Below the pieces are notes generated by a model that was not told the DNA's origin, made no database searches, and was given only the letters and a program-made list of their open reading frames with translations. This document shows positions 12,224 through 28,737 of a DNA stretch of 64,000 nucleotides, piece after piece. This DNA is from Begonia masoniana (taxonomy: Eukaryota; Streptophyta; Magnoliopsida; Cucurbitales; Begoniaceae), in assembly GCA_022432975.1 (NCBI GenBank), contig CM039509.1, forward strand, positions 43,992,209 to 44,056,208. Direction: 5' to 3'. The first letter of the stretch is position 1. Every line of letters starts with the position of its first letter. Made by a program: the position numbers and the translations under genes.

Positions 12224-12613
12224 GAGATATAGACAAAATGTCCTAAAACCAATTTATTCTATCATTTTCAATGGCAATTCATCAAAGATAATCATCTTTG
12301 CGAGAAATTCGCTAGCAGCCATTATAATAAATATTGGTATACTAGCATTCTTGTTCTCATTAGGTTTAAAAATTAAAGTTTTTTGCTTATTGTCTATATT
12401 TCATAGAAACTTTTTATACACTTTAATATGTTTTACTAAACTAGAAGTCTCATTTTTCGTCGGGTGTGCTGCATAAATCTGCCCACAATAATTATATTTA
12501 GCTTTATCGATATTTGGTACCCTACTGAAGTGAATCCAAGCTAGAGACTTAGTTCTTTTCGATTCCACAGGCGAATTTTCACTATGAGGAGTATTCATCC
12601 TACCGTGGAACAA
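12224..12613 (-). pseudogene. hAT transposase N-terminus with BED zinc finger (hAT1, part 3)
   Basis: The minus-strand frame from 12613 to 12401 starts MFHGRMNTPHSEN. It includes SLAWIHFSRVP, then NYCGQIYAAHPTKNETSSLV and KHIKVYKKFL. It matches the BED-type zinc finger of the hAT at 22094-22387 (CNHCGQSYACHSVRNGTSNM, RHLKVCKKYL). The first cysteine of the CxxC pair and the final cysteine are replaced here by tyrosine, so the finger is probably dead. Downstream, 12229-12400 holds remnants of the linker to the core (FLAKMIIFDELPL), out of frame. The first five bases are the target-site duplication of solo LTR 2. With the pieces at 1-347 and 5604-6471 this makes one minus-strand transposase. Confidence 0.8.
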
Positions 12614-14395
12614 AAAAGAATAAACATATAAACATATTAATCAACCTAAATTTATCAACATAAATTTATAAACAGATAAACTTTATGAACAAGCAGCAAC
12701 AACCAACAAACAACAAGCAAAAATCCCAAATTTATAAATAGATAAACTTCAGCAACAAACAACAGGCTAAAATCTCAAATTTATAAATAGATAAACTTCA
12801 GCAACAGGCAACAACAAACAACAAACACAAATTTATAAACACATTAACCTAAATTTATCAACCAATAATGATGGATTTTTTATCAACCAACAGACAACAA
12901 GCAAAAATTTATCAACTAACAGTGAGACAGCAATAAATGCATTTAGCAACATAAGTTACACATACAATGGTGTATATGCGTCGAGCGAATAGTGAGGGTG
13001 AGCACTGAGCAGTGCTAGAGTCGTTGAACAACAAATAGTTTCGATTTAGCAAGACCAACGCTGAATGGCGCTATCGATCAATGCTGAGTCTAGCTACCCT
13101 GACGGTGGTGTGCGAGTTTGAAGTGAGAAGTGAGACTGTGAGAGTGAGTGATACACCTAGGAGACCACTTACACGCTCTCAAGCCAAAACTTAAAACCTA
13201 ACTAATCTTTTTTGCTGACTATTGCATTGTTTTTGCTAGGTGAAGGCCTACTGGATTGTTTGGAATGGAAGTCAATCTCTCAAAACATAGACAAGCCAAC
13301 CAACATGCTTAGATGAGACACCAAAGAGGGGTCAACTCAAAGTCAAACGGAGTCAACTCAAATTCTAACAAGAATTTTTCTTTTTGGTAGCAACTATGTG
13401 TAATTTTTTTTGTTTTTGCATTTGAATTTGGCAAACATTAGTCTTATTGTTATTTTATCTATAAATTACATACATGAAGATCGTCTTGTTGAAGAGAAAG
13501 TTATCTCCACTGTTGATTGAAGATAAAAGCTATAACACATGCACGGCCGAGATCGCTCCATGTGTGAAATTACAATAAATCACGTTAGGATTTTACTTAA
13601 GCATGATTATTGAATATTGTTTTTTTTTAGATTAGTTTTGGAATGAGTACAAGTAGACCATTTCTCTCTAGCCTCGGATCATCATCATCATCGCCAAAGG
13701 TTAGTCCTCGGATTGTTCATCAATTCGAGCGGAGTTGTGCCTCCGATTGTTTCCAAACTCGTGGTTGCATGGTAACTCTTATCCTCATCTTCTCTTCTTC
13801 TTATCTAAGACCTTAGATAGGAGAGAAAAGCTGAGCAAACAAGCCTTGTGCCGTTGTAATTCTTCTTTGGAAGGTTACATTTACCAGGAGGTGCTATAAG
13901 TTGCCTTTAGGGCTAGTTACGGGTCTCTTGCTTAACTACTTTGTTTATTATTATTTTTTTAACGTGAAATTTGTGGGTCATATTCATTATTCATCAAATA
14001 AGATATCCTCTAAATTTCGTTTAAATTGGATGTTATTTAATATTTTTTTGGATTGTGAAATTGAGAGGTGCTCTCGGATTGAGCCAAGATCACCTCCTTG
14101 TTGGTTTTGTATGCATAACATTTGTCTTGCAGGGACATAGGTTATCAGTGAGAGATTGAGATGAGAGTCTGAGAGTTTGAGAGGACTGAGGGCGAGTGAG
14201 CAGGTGAGGCAAGCACTGAGCAGACGAGGCGAGCACCGATCAAGCGAGGCGAGCACCGAGCAAGCGATTGGATTTGGCTTTGGAAGTAGAACTGGAAGTC
14301 TGAATTCTGGAACACGAACAAAACACCGAAACACGACTTTTTAAATTTTAATTTCATTATCGGTCCGGTCCACAATTTTTTGGGATTTTGGCATC
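12614..14395. other. Upstream region of hAT1 and unassigned sequence
   Basis: 12620-12900 is AT-rich and holds about four imperfect copies of a unit containing AAATTTATAAATAGATAAAC. Stretches rich in GAGCACTGAGCA occur at both 13000-13140 and 14150-14270, so something may be inserted between them (roughly 13150-14140), but I could not define termini or a target duplication. 14360-14395 has a CGGTCCGGTCCAC motif resembling hAT subterminal sequence. I see no supportable gene. Confidence 0.5.
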
Positions 14396-14404
14396 TTGAC
14401 TGGA

Positions 14405-15135
14405 TCGAGTCCTGGAGGATATGTTAAGGTCGTGCATGCTGGAATTTCATGCCCCTTGGAGTAAGTATTTGCCGCTAGTAGAATTCACTTATAATAATAG
14501 CTACCAGGCTACAATCGGTATGACTCCATATGAAGCTCTTTACGGCAGGAAGTGTAGATCTCCACTGTGTTGGGATGAAGTTGGATAAGCCAAGCTCGTC
14601 GGCCCTGAGTTAATACAGCAGATGTCCGAGGTGGTGACTACTATTAAACAACGAATAAAAATTGCTCAGAGTCGACAGAAAAGTTACGTGGACCATAGGA
14701 GGAGAGACTTGAAGTTTACTGAAGGCGATGAAGTATTCTTGAAGGTGTCACCTTTCAAGGGCGTGATGAGGTTCGGTAAGAAAGGGAAGCTCAGTCCAAG
14801 GTTCGTTGGACCATTTCCCATCTTGAAGAAAGTAGGAAGCCCGGCTTACAAACTGCAGCTGCCAGCGTCCATGAATGGAGTTCATAACGTCTTTCACGTT
14901 TCAATGCTGAAAAAATGTGTGCGAGATCCTACTCAGATCGTGGAACCGGTGGACATAGATATCATGCTGACGTTGAAGTATGAAGAAAGGCCCATAAAGA
15001 TTTTGGACTCCTCACTCAAGGTGTTGCGCAACAGAGTGGTCCCATTGGTGAAAGTTTTATGGCGCAATCATAACGTGGAGGAAGCCACTTAGGAGAGACA
15101 ACAGGACGTTAGAGCCCAATATCTGGAGCTAAGGA
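14405..15135 (+). pseudogene. Ty3/gypsy pol C-terminus: integrase tail and chromodomain-like end (element B)
   Basis: The frame opens with LEDMLRSCMLEFHAPWSKYL, the end of the integrase core. It passes through EFTYNNSYQATIGMTPYEAL and YGRKCRSPLCWDEVG, then hits a TAA at about 14587. It resumes as the 14622-15092 frame with DHRRRDLKFTEGDEVFLKVS, HNVFHVSMLKKCVRDPTQIV and VVPLVKVLWRNHNVEEAT, where a TAG replaces the usual tryptophan. These segments are standard for plant chromodomain-type Ty3/gypsy elements (Tekay-like, clade inferred). All upstream pol (reverse transcriptase, RNase H, integrase zinc finger) is missing, cut at about 14400. It is followed directly by a polypurine tract and an LTR, so it is the 3' end of a truncated element. 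The copy at 31829-32622 in element A is closely related. Confidence 0.85.
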
Positions 15136-15186
15136 AATTTTGTCCCCAATATTCGCTTAAGCAAATTTTGGGGTCAAAATTTTATT

Positions 15187-15203
15187 AAGGTGGGTGGGAT
15201 GTA
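15187..15203 (+). other. Polypurine tract of element B
   Basis: AAGGTGGGTGGGATGTA lies directly before the LTR start TGTAACACACGG. This is the position where plus-strand DNA synthesis is primed. Confidence 0.7.
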
Positions 15204-15531
15204 TGTAACACACGGTTCTGTCGAATTAATTCTCTATTCTTTTAATTAATGATACACTTTAAATGGCAATAATAAATGTAGGGTTGGTGGATGACTAGGC
15301 AAGGGCATAAGAGTAATTGGAAATTTAAAAGTGGATAACGTATTTAAGGAAAGAGGTTTGAGTTTAATGCACTGTAGCCGCCACTATTCCCTATTTTCTC
15401 TATTTCAATCTTCAGCTCAAGCAGCAGAGCTCTCTAGGCGATTCTTCTACTTGAACCTTCTCCGAACTAGGTGAGCCATATTTCGATTTCTTGCTGTACT
15501 AGTAGCTATCGATGATTGGAGAGAGTATAAA
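15204..15531 (+). mobile_element. 3' LTR of element B, first part (family B)
   Basis: It starts TGTAACACACGGTTCTG. Its first 300 bp match, in reverse, the right end of the solo LTR at 29102-31196, including the AGCCGCCACTATTCCCT block and the TATTTAAGGAA block upstream of it. It is interrupted at 15532 by the start of a family A LTR. The missing 3' portion of this LTR type reappears at 38821-40072. Confidence 0.8.
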
Positions 15532-16563
15532 TGTAACACCCGACCTTTTGGCTGTAATTATTTCCCGAATCATTTTGCGAGATTTATTTAATATTAATTC
15601 AATATGTGTTTTTTTGGGGACCAAACTAATGTGTGACTAAACGAAACACTAAGTTTGAATTGCATGGAAGGGCAAATTGGGGAGAAATTAAGGTTGGTGG
15701 GAGATAGCCAATGGATAGTTGAAACTTGGCAACTTGTTGAAGAAGTTATGTTCTTCCTCCTACGTGAAGCCTTCATTCCACTTCTCTGCTCCTTCCCTTC
15801 CTTCTCTGTTTTCACTCTTCCAGGCGGCTGAAACAAAGCTTCACACTTTGTTTCTCCTACATTCTTCTGTTTTCTTCAGTGAATGTAATTTCCGTCAGTA
15901 GTTAACAAGTTTAACTACACTATTTACTGATTTTGAGAAGTTTAGGGTTAATGACCGTATAACCATGTTTTAGGTTTACAGACTATTGAAAACCGAGACG
16001 TTCGGGACTTCTAACACCGCAGCAAACAAGTAAGTTCATATCCGTAGGTTGGCCCTTAAGGCCCTACATCTCAGAGGTATGTTGGCTGGTTTCGGGTAAA
16101 AGGGTTAGAGTTAAGTTCTGTGGTTTCTGTTTAGGTTCCTGTTGTTTTATCCTCTTGTTCTCTGCTGTATTAACTGTAAGCACTGTAAATGTTCATGCAT
16201 ACACGTTTTACTGAAAGTTTCATGCAAAACTATGTTTTCTGTACACGGTTTTGAAGTTAAGAAAGATAAAACAGAATCTGAATGTAATGTATTGGTTAAG
16301 TGCGGGACGGGGACTGGCCCTCTGGTTTTATCCCTCCCTGGGATTCTAAAAAATTGTTCTTGTCAAGGACCCTCTGGTTTTATCCCTCCCTGGGATTCTG
16401 AAAAACTACTGAATGTCTGAATGTGCCTGAAAGTGCACCTACTGTTTGTCAGTTCCCCTATAAGTCCCACTTATACCCCTCTTCCACTGTAACGTAATGT
16501 ACTGCTCTGTCACTGTATTTCTGAAAAGTTCATGCATATCATTCTGCATCACAGCATTTGTAT

Positions 16564-16656
16564 ATGTTCTTACTGAGTTTTAGACTCATAGGTGAACTCC
16601 CTGATGTAGGTACTGAACCCGAAGATGAGGACTTTGTGCCTCAGACTGATGAATAG
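16564..16656 (+). other. Short acidic reading frame in LTR A, 30 codons (copy 2)
   Basis: ATG at 16564 opens a 30-codon frame starting MFLLSFRLIGELPDVGTEPE and ending PQTDE then TAG. The copy at 55356-55454 keeps the same start and frame, and the truncated copy at 34680-34742 keeps the acidic end. It has no homology I recognise. The TAG-GTACTGA in its middle also looks like a splice acceptor, so it may mark an intron boundary instead of a coding start. Confidence 0.35.
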
Positions 16657-17397
16657 GTGGCTGGTGGATCGAGCTCATGTGGGGTTTGGTTGTTGCAGCC
16701 AGATATGTTTCTGACCCGAGGTTTAAGTTTTTAAAGTATAGTCTATATCTGTAAAGTCTTCTGGAAATTCTGGTTTTGTTGTAAAAACTCCTCTTTTGGT
16801 AGATTCTGCAATTGCATGTTAGGTTCTGTACTGATTCTGAGATTTTTCCTTTAAAACAAATGTGCAAGTTCTGATGTCTCAGTTTTAGAAACCACTGTAT
16901 TTGACAGTTAAATTTATATTGTAAAGTATGTTCTACAACCTTGTTTAGAATCGGGTATTGAAAGTCCACAACTTTCATGCCTTCTGTTTGTGTTGTATTA
17001 GACAGTTGAATTATGTTCTGAGGTATTCTGGAAATTGTCTAGGATATTTTCCCTCTTTTAGGGCTCGCATGGATTTTTCCCTGATTCTTGAGATAATCAT
17101 GCAGTCTGTTCTCTTGGTTTTCTGTTGTGTTTTCTGATATGTTCAAAATCATGCTGTGAAGTGTTTTATTTTCTTGAAGTGTTAAGTTTGCAAATTCTCT
17201 GTTTAAACGACTTCTGTTTTCAAGTGATCCTGTCAAAAGTTGCCAAATTCTGCCCCTTTTAAACTACATCTTCCGATCACGTTCACTGCTGTTTTAAGCG
17301 TACATCCTCCAATAGTCACTGTTCACATTTTGTCTTATTTCATCCACCGGTGAACAGTAGATTTTATCTCTGTTTTAGTTACTTCTGCCGATTTCAT

Positions 17398-19080
17398 CTG
17401 TTGTCTGTATCTTTCCGGTTGACGTCATCCATCTTCCGGCTGACGTCATCATACCTGCCGAATTCATCTGCTGTCTATATCTGCCGATGACGTTATTACA
17501 TCTGCCGATGACGTCATCACACATTCCGATTCCATCTGCTGCCTATATCTGCCGATGACATCATTACATCTGCCGATGATGTCATCACACATTCCTATTC
17601 CATCTGCTGCCTATATCTGCCGATGACGTCATCACACATTCCTATTCCATCTGCTGCCTATATCTGCCGATGACGTCATTACATCTTCCGATGACGTCAT
17701 TACATCTTCCGATGACGTCATTACATCTTCCGATGACGTCATTACATCTTCCGATGACGTCATTACATCTTCTGATGACGTCATCACACATTCCTATTCC
17801 ATCTGCTGCCTATATCTGCCGATGACGTCATTACATCTTCCGATGACGTCATTACATCTTCCGATGACGTCATTACATCTTCTGATGACGTCATCACACA
17901 TTCCTATTCCATCTGCTGCCTATATCTGCCGATGACATCATTACATCTGCCGATGATGTCATCACACATTCCTATTCCATCTGCTGCCTATATCTGCCGA
18001 TGACGTCATTACATCTTCCGATGACGTCATTACATCTTCCGATGACGTCATTACATCTTCCGATGACGTCATTACATCTTCCGATGACGTCATTACATCT
18101 TCTGATGACGTCATCACACATTCCTATTCCATCTGCTGCCTATATCTGCCGATGACGTCATTACATCTTCCGATGACGTCATTACATCTTCCGATGACGT
18201 CATTACATCTTCCGATGACGTCATTACATCTTCCGATGACGTCATTACATCTTCCGATGACGTCATTACATCTTCCGATGACGTCATTACATCTTCTGAT
18301 GACGTCATCACACATTCCTATTCCATCTGCTGCCTATATCTGCCGATGACGTCATTACATCTTCCGATGACGTCATTACATCTTCCGATGACGTCATTAC
18401 ATCTTCTGATGACGTCATCACACATTCCTATTCCATCTGCTGCCTATATCTGCCGATGACGTCATCACACATTCCTATTCCATCTGCTGCCTATATCTGC
18501 CGATGACGTCATTACATCTTCCGATGACGTCATTACATCTTCCGATGACGTCATTACATCTTCCGATGACGTCATTACATCTTCCGATGACGTCATTACA
18601 TCTTCCGATGACGTCATTACATCTTCCGATGACGTCATTACATCTTCTGATGACGTCATCACACATTCCTATTCCATCTGCTGCCTATATCTGCCGATGA
18701 CGTCATTACATCTTCCGATGACGTCATTACATCTTCCGATGACGTCATTACATCTTCTGATGACGTCATCACACATTCCTATTCCATCTGCTGCCTATAT
18801 CTGCCGATGACATCATTACATCTTCCGATGACGTCATTACATCTTCCGATGACGTCATTACATCTTCTGATGACGTCATCACACATTCCTATTCCATCTG
18901 CTGCCTATATCTGCCGATGACGTCATTACATCTTCCGATGACGTCATTACATCTTCTGATGACGTCATCACACATTCCTATTCCATCTGCTGCCTATATC
19001 TGCCGATGACGTCATTACATCTTCCGATGACGTCATTACATCTTCCGATGACGTCATTACATCTTCTGATGACGTCATCA
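17398..19080. repeat. Mixed 21-bp and about 47-bp TGACGTCA array with 351-bp higher-order copies
   Basis: Blocks of a 21-bp unit (TCCGATGACGTCATTACATCT) alternate with a longer unit containing CACACATTCCTATTCCATC and TGCTGCCTATATCTGCCGAT. A composite block ending at about 18311 is repeated 351 bp later (ending at 18662) with no change I can see. Each unit has one TGACGTCA palindrome. It lies in the 5' LTR of element A; the 3' LTR has only the long unit. Confidence 0.93.
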
Positions 19081-20422
19081 CATTTCACTTGATGCCTGCT
19101 TCTTCCGTCAACGCCTTCTGCCAGCTTATTTACTTTTGTTTCATCACTTCCTGCTTTTCTTCTACTATTCATTTTGCGTTCCGATTCTGTTAACTGTTTT
19201 CTAATTTGATTTCGAATCCAGAGAACTCTCTCCCACTGTCAATGTGTTAAAAGTAGGGGTGGGCAATCTTCTGTTCGGTTCGGTTTTGGACCGAACAGAA
19301 CCAACCTTTTCGATTTTGGGTTTCGGTTTCTGAACCCGAACCCGAACCTGAACCTGAACCTGAATAAATTAAAACAGACCCGAACCAAAAAATTCGGTTC
19401 GGTTCGGGTCAAGTCGGTTCACCTGTAAACAGTAAACATCAAATAAATACATAATATTATATATCTTCTATTTTTCTTAGAGTTTCTAGTTTTTCAATAT
19501 TATAATATGATTACTTTTCCGATTTGCATACTTCTCGATTGGATTGTGTCGTTCACAAAGACTTATGCTTACATAATAATAAAATTAAACATTACTAAAC
19601 GCGAATTAATGAGCTAAGATTCTGTGAAAATTCAAGCGACAAAAGCAAACAATCAAAATTTTGGTAATTCCATCCAAATCCAAGAACATCGTAAGAAAAT
19701 TCTTCAACTGCAACGACACTGCTGGAAGAAAACAACATTCCCCCTGTACAAAAGGAAAACTACTTAGAATATAGACAACCTGAGAAGGCAATAACTAAAC
19801 ATCTCACAAACTAAAATGAAAAGAAATATAGACAGCTTTATTATTTCTTATCCACCCAGATTTAAGATATATGAAACTCCAAAGATAGCCGCCACAAGGC
19901 TACTGAATAACAGATGTATGAGATAGTAGATAACCAGAAGCATCAGCAGGCCATATATAATATTTGGGAACAAGAATTCCAGATGCAAATGTCTTGATAA
20001 ATGAAAGATCGCTTAAGAGGGAACCATAAGTCCGGTTAGTTGTCACTTCTAAATCATCTGAATTTAAAAATCGAAACACCAGCTTTGTCTTGGTTGAGTT
20101 AAATCTTGTCGCAATACTTTTGAGAAATAGAAACACCAGCTTTGTCTAGATATTGCTGCCGATTCTCCACCTTCAAACAAATGAAGAAATAGAAACGATT
20201 AGTAAGACCATGTCGGCATTTAAACACAACCGGTGGCTTAAGCTCAGCTTTCTAAGAATGCACAACAAAAATGATAAAGCGTCATGCAAAATCTTTACAA
20301 ATTGATCAAATTACTTAATCGTACCTTAGCTATAACTCAATAATATCTTTCTCTTTTTCTTCATTCCTTTGAGTTAAAGCATCAATTTCTACAACAAAAA
20401 TTCAATAATATGAAACTAGTGA

Positions 20423-21187
20423 CTAGTAAGAATAAAAATAATATTTGTAATATAATAGTTCATATAAAATAAATGAAGTACCTTCGTCAATAGTTTTATA
20501 ATCACTGTCCGACAAAGTTGGACTCTTAGAACGGATCCAACTTTGAGTGCAAATAATAGCTTCCACCGTTGTTGGTAATAAAGATGTACGCGATGCGTCC
20601 ACAATACGACCACCACAACTGAATGTGGACTCTGAAGCGACGGTCGAAATTGGAATGACGAAAACATCTTTGGCTATTTTGCTCAGAATCGGATATTTGT
20701 GGCCATTCAACTTCCACCATGTCAATACATCTAAACTATCTGAGTATTTTTCAAGTTTCTCGGTCATATACTCATCAATTTCAGACATATTAATAGAAGT
20801 ATCAAACTCTAGAGAATTGTCAAAGAAGGTAGAGGTTGCAATATTAGTTTCCTTTGGAATCTCAACCCTTGAAGTTAGACATCCGTCATTTGAATCACCT
20901 TTGAAATCCAAATATAGTCTTTCCATTACATTGTCCACTTTGTTCATAAGCTCTGCAACTCTATCAGTCCCAAACAAGATACTTAAATAATGTTTTAATA
21001 GTTTTGACTTGCATCTTGGATCGAGAAGGACCGCCACGAAGACAAGAATATTGAACCTTTCATAAGTGCCCCAATACTTGTCAAATTTATTCTGCATGCC
21101 TAAAGCCATTGTCCTTAATAGCATATTGTCAGCCATGGCATGTTGTTGAATGATCATCTTTAACTGACATACTTCACTAACATACAA
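20423..21187 (-). pseudogene. hAT2 transposase, C-terminal part with dimerisation domain
   Basis: The frame of 254 codons starts MYVSEVCQLKMIIQQHAMAD. It has the DUF4413-like segment QNKFDKYWGTYERFNILVFV and VLLDPRCKSKLLKHYLSILF near residues 35-75, then DVLTWWKLNGHKYPILSKIA near residue 175. The hAT dimerisation signature FVIPISTVASESTFSCGGRI is followed by SLLPTTVEAIICTQSWI. The C-terminus DEGTSFILYELL is reached at 20423. In an active element this part forms the transposase multimer. It is separated from the core frame by a frameshift and a stop codon around 21190-21240, so the whole protein is not made. The C-terminal domain itself is intact. Confidence 0.88.
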
Positions 21188-21230
21188 ATTAGATGTAACA
21201 TGTAATGAAGCTGAAACAGTGTTAGTTTAG

Positions 21231-21998
21231 TCATAAAAAACCTTTCAGAAACTTGCAAAATACTCGAATATTTGTCCAATCTTCGCTTGTAAGAGGCCCT
21301 TCTTCATCGAGGTCTGATATGAAATTGCTATTACATTCTCTCATTTTTTCAAAAGCCTTTTCATATTTCTCAGCATTATCTAGCATCAAATACATAGAGT
21401 TCCATCTAGTACACACATCCAGGGTTACATTTCCTTTAAATGCAATCTTGCAACTGTCAACACAATTCTTAAAATGTTGTAATCTTCCTGGGGAAGATTT
21501 GATATATTTGACAGCTTTTCGTACCTTGCTAATTGAATGTTGATGTTCCTTCAACCCATCATTAACAATCAAATTTAAAATGTGTGCAAAGCATCTAACA
21601 TGAATAAATTCTCCATCTAAAACAACTGAACTCTGCCAATTACGCAAAGTCTTAACCAAACAAGGAATTGCAACATCATTAGATGATGCATTATCAACAG
21701 TAATGGTCAAAACATTCTCAATGCCCCAGCCCAACAAACAGTCTTCAAGTAATTTTCCAATGATTTCACCTTTGTGATTTTCTATTTGAACAAAATTCAA
21801 AATTTTTTTATGCAAATTCCAATCACCATCAATAAAATGACCAGTCACAACCATATAATTGATATTTTGATTCGAATTCCAAGTATCAGTAGTTAAACTC
21901 ACTCTTTGACTTTTTCTACTAATAAATTCTTTCAACTGTCTTTTCTCATTGTTGTATATAGCTTCAATATCTCTTGCTACTGTCCTACGAGAAGGCAT
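21231..21998 (-). pseudogene. hAT2 transposase, catalytic core part
   Basis: The frame of 255 codons has SRRTVARDIEAIYNNEKRQL at the start. The motif SLTTDTWNSNQNINYMVVTG near residue 35 carries the first core aspartate. ENVLTITVDNASSNDVAIPC near residue 95 carries the second conserved aspartate, and HVRCFAHILNLIVNDGLKEH near residue 133 the CxxH motif. DVCTRWNSMYLMLDNAEKYE lies near residue 195. This is the RNase H-like core with its inserted domain, as in plant zf-BED hAT proteins. Upstream, one stop (TGA within VE-stop-EGF, near 22043) and one frameshift (near 22094) split it from the BED finger. Damage is light, which fits a relatively recent insertion. Confidence 0.9.
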
Positions 21999-22093
21999 AA
22001 CAAAAGAACTTTGAAAATATTGGAGACATTCTTTAAATCCTTCTCATTCAACCATTCTCATAGGCAATTCATCCTTAATTAGCATGCTAGCAA

Positions 22094-22387
22094 TCACTTT
22101 ACGCCCCCTACCTGAGTAAATGTTGCTACTTTAGAACATTGTCCCCCACTTTCCTTCTTTAAAAAAGGCAATGTTGTTTGTTTGACATCCAATTTTGATA
22201 AATACTTTTTACACACCTTTAAATGTCTGGTCATATTTGAAGTACCATTTCGTACAGAATGACATGCATATGACTGACCACAGTGGTTACAACTAGCTTT
22301 AGGTTCATTTTCATCCAAAGTGAAGTTATCCCAAGCATTGGATCTATTTCTTTTCTTCGGATTATTATAATTCACATTAGTTTCCAT
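22094..22387 (-). pseudogene. hAT2 transposase N-terminus with BED zinc finger
   Basis: I take the start at METNVNYNN (22387), since homologues begin the BED region shortly after such a methionine; an upstream in-frame ATG at 22423 is possible. The finger has CNHCGQSYACHSVRNGTSNM then RHLKVCKKYL, that is CxxC with H and C downstream, near residues 31-60. It binds the element's ends in active family members. The frame ends at 22094 after TQVGGVK, where a one-base change separates it from the core frame. Confidence 0.87.
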
Positions 22388-22581
22388 CCTAAAAAAACAA
22401 TTAATAACAATCATATCCATCATTCAATTAACGAAACAAATTCAAACAATTCAATATCACAAATATGTCACAATCAATAATCAGACTCACAGCAAGCAAC
22501 AATTACATAAATAAACACCCTATAATTTTAAACAGCAAACAATGCTCTCGATCAACAATTTCGAAGAGTTTCTCACATGAA

Positions 22582-24097
<1,516 letters not shown>

Positions 24098-24440
24098 CGT
24101 CGGTAGTCTTTCGTCGAGGAGAGGAGTCGTCGGTGGTCGCCGAGGAGAGGAGTCGTCTGTCGTCGCCGAGGCGTCGTCTGCCTGCCCTAAGTCGAAAATC
24201 GATCCCAAGTTCCAATCCCGACACCAGCCCAAATATTTGTGCAACTTCAGAGTTCAGTTTTTAAGGTTGGGTTTGGGTTTGACTGTCAACAGAACCGAAC
24301 CCAAACTAGTATAAGTGAACCCGACCCTAACACAAACCGAACCCGAACTAGTATAAGTGAACCCGAACCGAAACCTCGGTTTGGTTCGGTTGCTCTGGTC
24401 GGGTTCGGGTCTGCCCACCCCTAGTTAAAAGTATAATGTT

Positions 24441-25832
<1,392 letters not shown>

Positions 25833-25840
25833 AATGCCCC

Positions 25841-27660
<1,820 letters not shown>

Positions 27661-27662
27661 CC

Positions 27663-28368
27663 GTATGCCTGCCATATCTTCCTTGAAAGCTCGACAACTG
27701 ATGAGGTCAGGATGCATCGGATTTCTCGCCCACGTAGTGGATGTTCAAAGGCAAAATGAGGTGGAACTTCGAAATATTCCGGTAGTCCGAGACTTCCCTG
27801 AGGTTTTCCTAGATGACCTACCGGGATTGCCACCCGATCGTGAGATCGAGTTCGAAATCGATGTATATCCTGGTACTGAACCGGTATCGAAGAATCCGTA
27901 CCGTATGGCGCCGATTGAGTTGAGGGAGTTGAAGGCTCAGCTGAAAGAATTGGTGGACAAGGGTTTTGTGCGCCCTAGTTTCTCTCTGTGGGGTGCTCCC
28001 GTCTTGTTCGTCAAAAAGAAAGATGGGTCCCTACGTATGTGCATCGATTACCGTGAGCTGAACAAGTTGACTATCAAGAATAAGTACCCGTTGCCGAGGA
28101 TCGATGATTTATTTGATAAGCTACAAGGGGCTCGGGTATTTTCTAAGATTGACTTACGCTCCGGCTATTACCAGTTGAAGGTCAGAGCTGATGATATTCA
28201 AAAGACCGCCTTCAGGATCCGATACGGGCATTACGAGTTCTTGGTGATGTCGTTCGGGTTAACTAATGCTCCGGCAGCATTTATGGACCTGATGAATAGG
28301 ATATTCCAAGATTTCTTGGATAAATTTGTAATCGTTTTCATCGACGCATTCTGGTTTCTCCAGAAGTA
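27663..28368 (+). pseudogene. Protease tail and reverse transcriptase, N-terminal part (element A)
   Basis: It begins with the end of the protease domain ([20 protein letters not shown]). The linker [20 protein letters not shown] follows near residues 41-62, then the reverse transcriptase. Visible motifs are [20 protein letters not shown] and [20 protein letters not shown] near residues 108-147, and [16 protein letters not shown] with the first catalytic aspartate near 155. [15 protein letters not shown] comes near 193. The catalytic FIDD region is broken: one base appears lost at 28346-28347 and another near 28357, so the frame reads [10 protein letters not shown] and stops. The downstream part continues in another frame from about 28364. 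This kills the polymerase at its active site. Confidence 0.9.
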
Positions 28369-28737
28369 AGGCCGAGCACGAGGAGCACTTGGCAATTGTG
28401 CTATCAACTCTGAGGCAGCATCGATTATTTGCCAAACTATCAAAATGTGAATTCTGGCTGAGTAAGATTAATTTCCTAGGCCACGTGGTGTCTGCTGAAG
28501 GAGTGTCTGTAGACCCGACCAAGATTGAGGCTGTAAGAGACTGGCCAAGGCCGAGGAATGCAAGCGAGGTACGGAGCTTTATCGGACTAGCTGGTTATTA
28601 CAGGAAATTCATCAAGGGATTTTCTGTGATAGCGAAGCCTATGACCAGCTTAACGAGGAAGGAAATCAAGTTCAAGTGGTCCGAAGCATGTGAGGTGAGC
28701 TTTCAGACACAAACAAAAATTAACCACTGCTCCTCTA
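28369..28737 (+). pseudogene. Reverse transcriptase thumb and connection (element A)
   Basis: It continues from the shifted frame with [20 protein letters not shown], then [20 protein letters not shown] and [20 protein letters not shown]. All are standard for Ty3 reverse transcriptase after the active site. The frame is lost again near 28715 ([12 protein letters not shown]), after which RNase H is in another frame. The ATG at 28389 lies inside the domain and is not a real start. Confidence 0.88.

Noticed and set aside
13150..14140. Separate inserted element between two similar GAGCACTGAGCA stretches
   Set aside because: No terminal repeats, target duplication, Helitron ends or coding sequence could be identified.
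18114..18700. Twin 65-codon frames (MTSSEDV and MTSLHLP repeats)
   Set aside because: They are translations of the 21-bp TGACGTCA units, duplicated by the 351-bp period.
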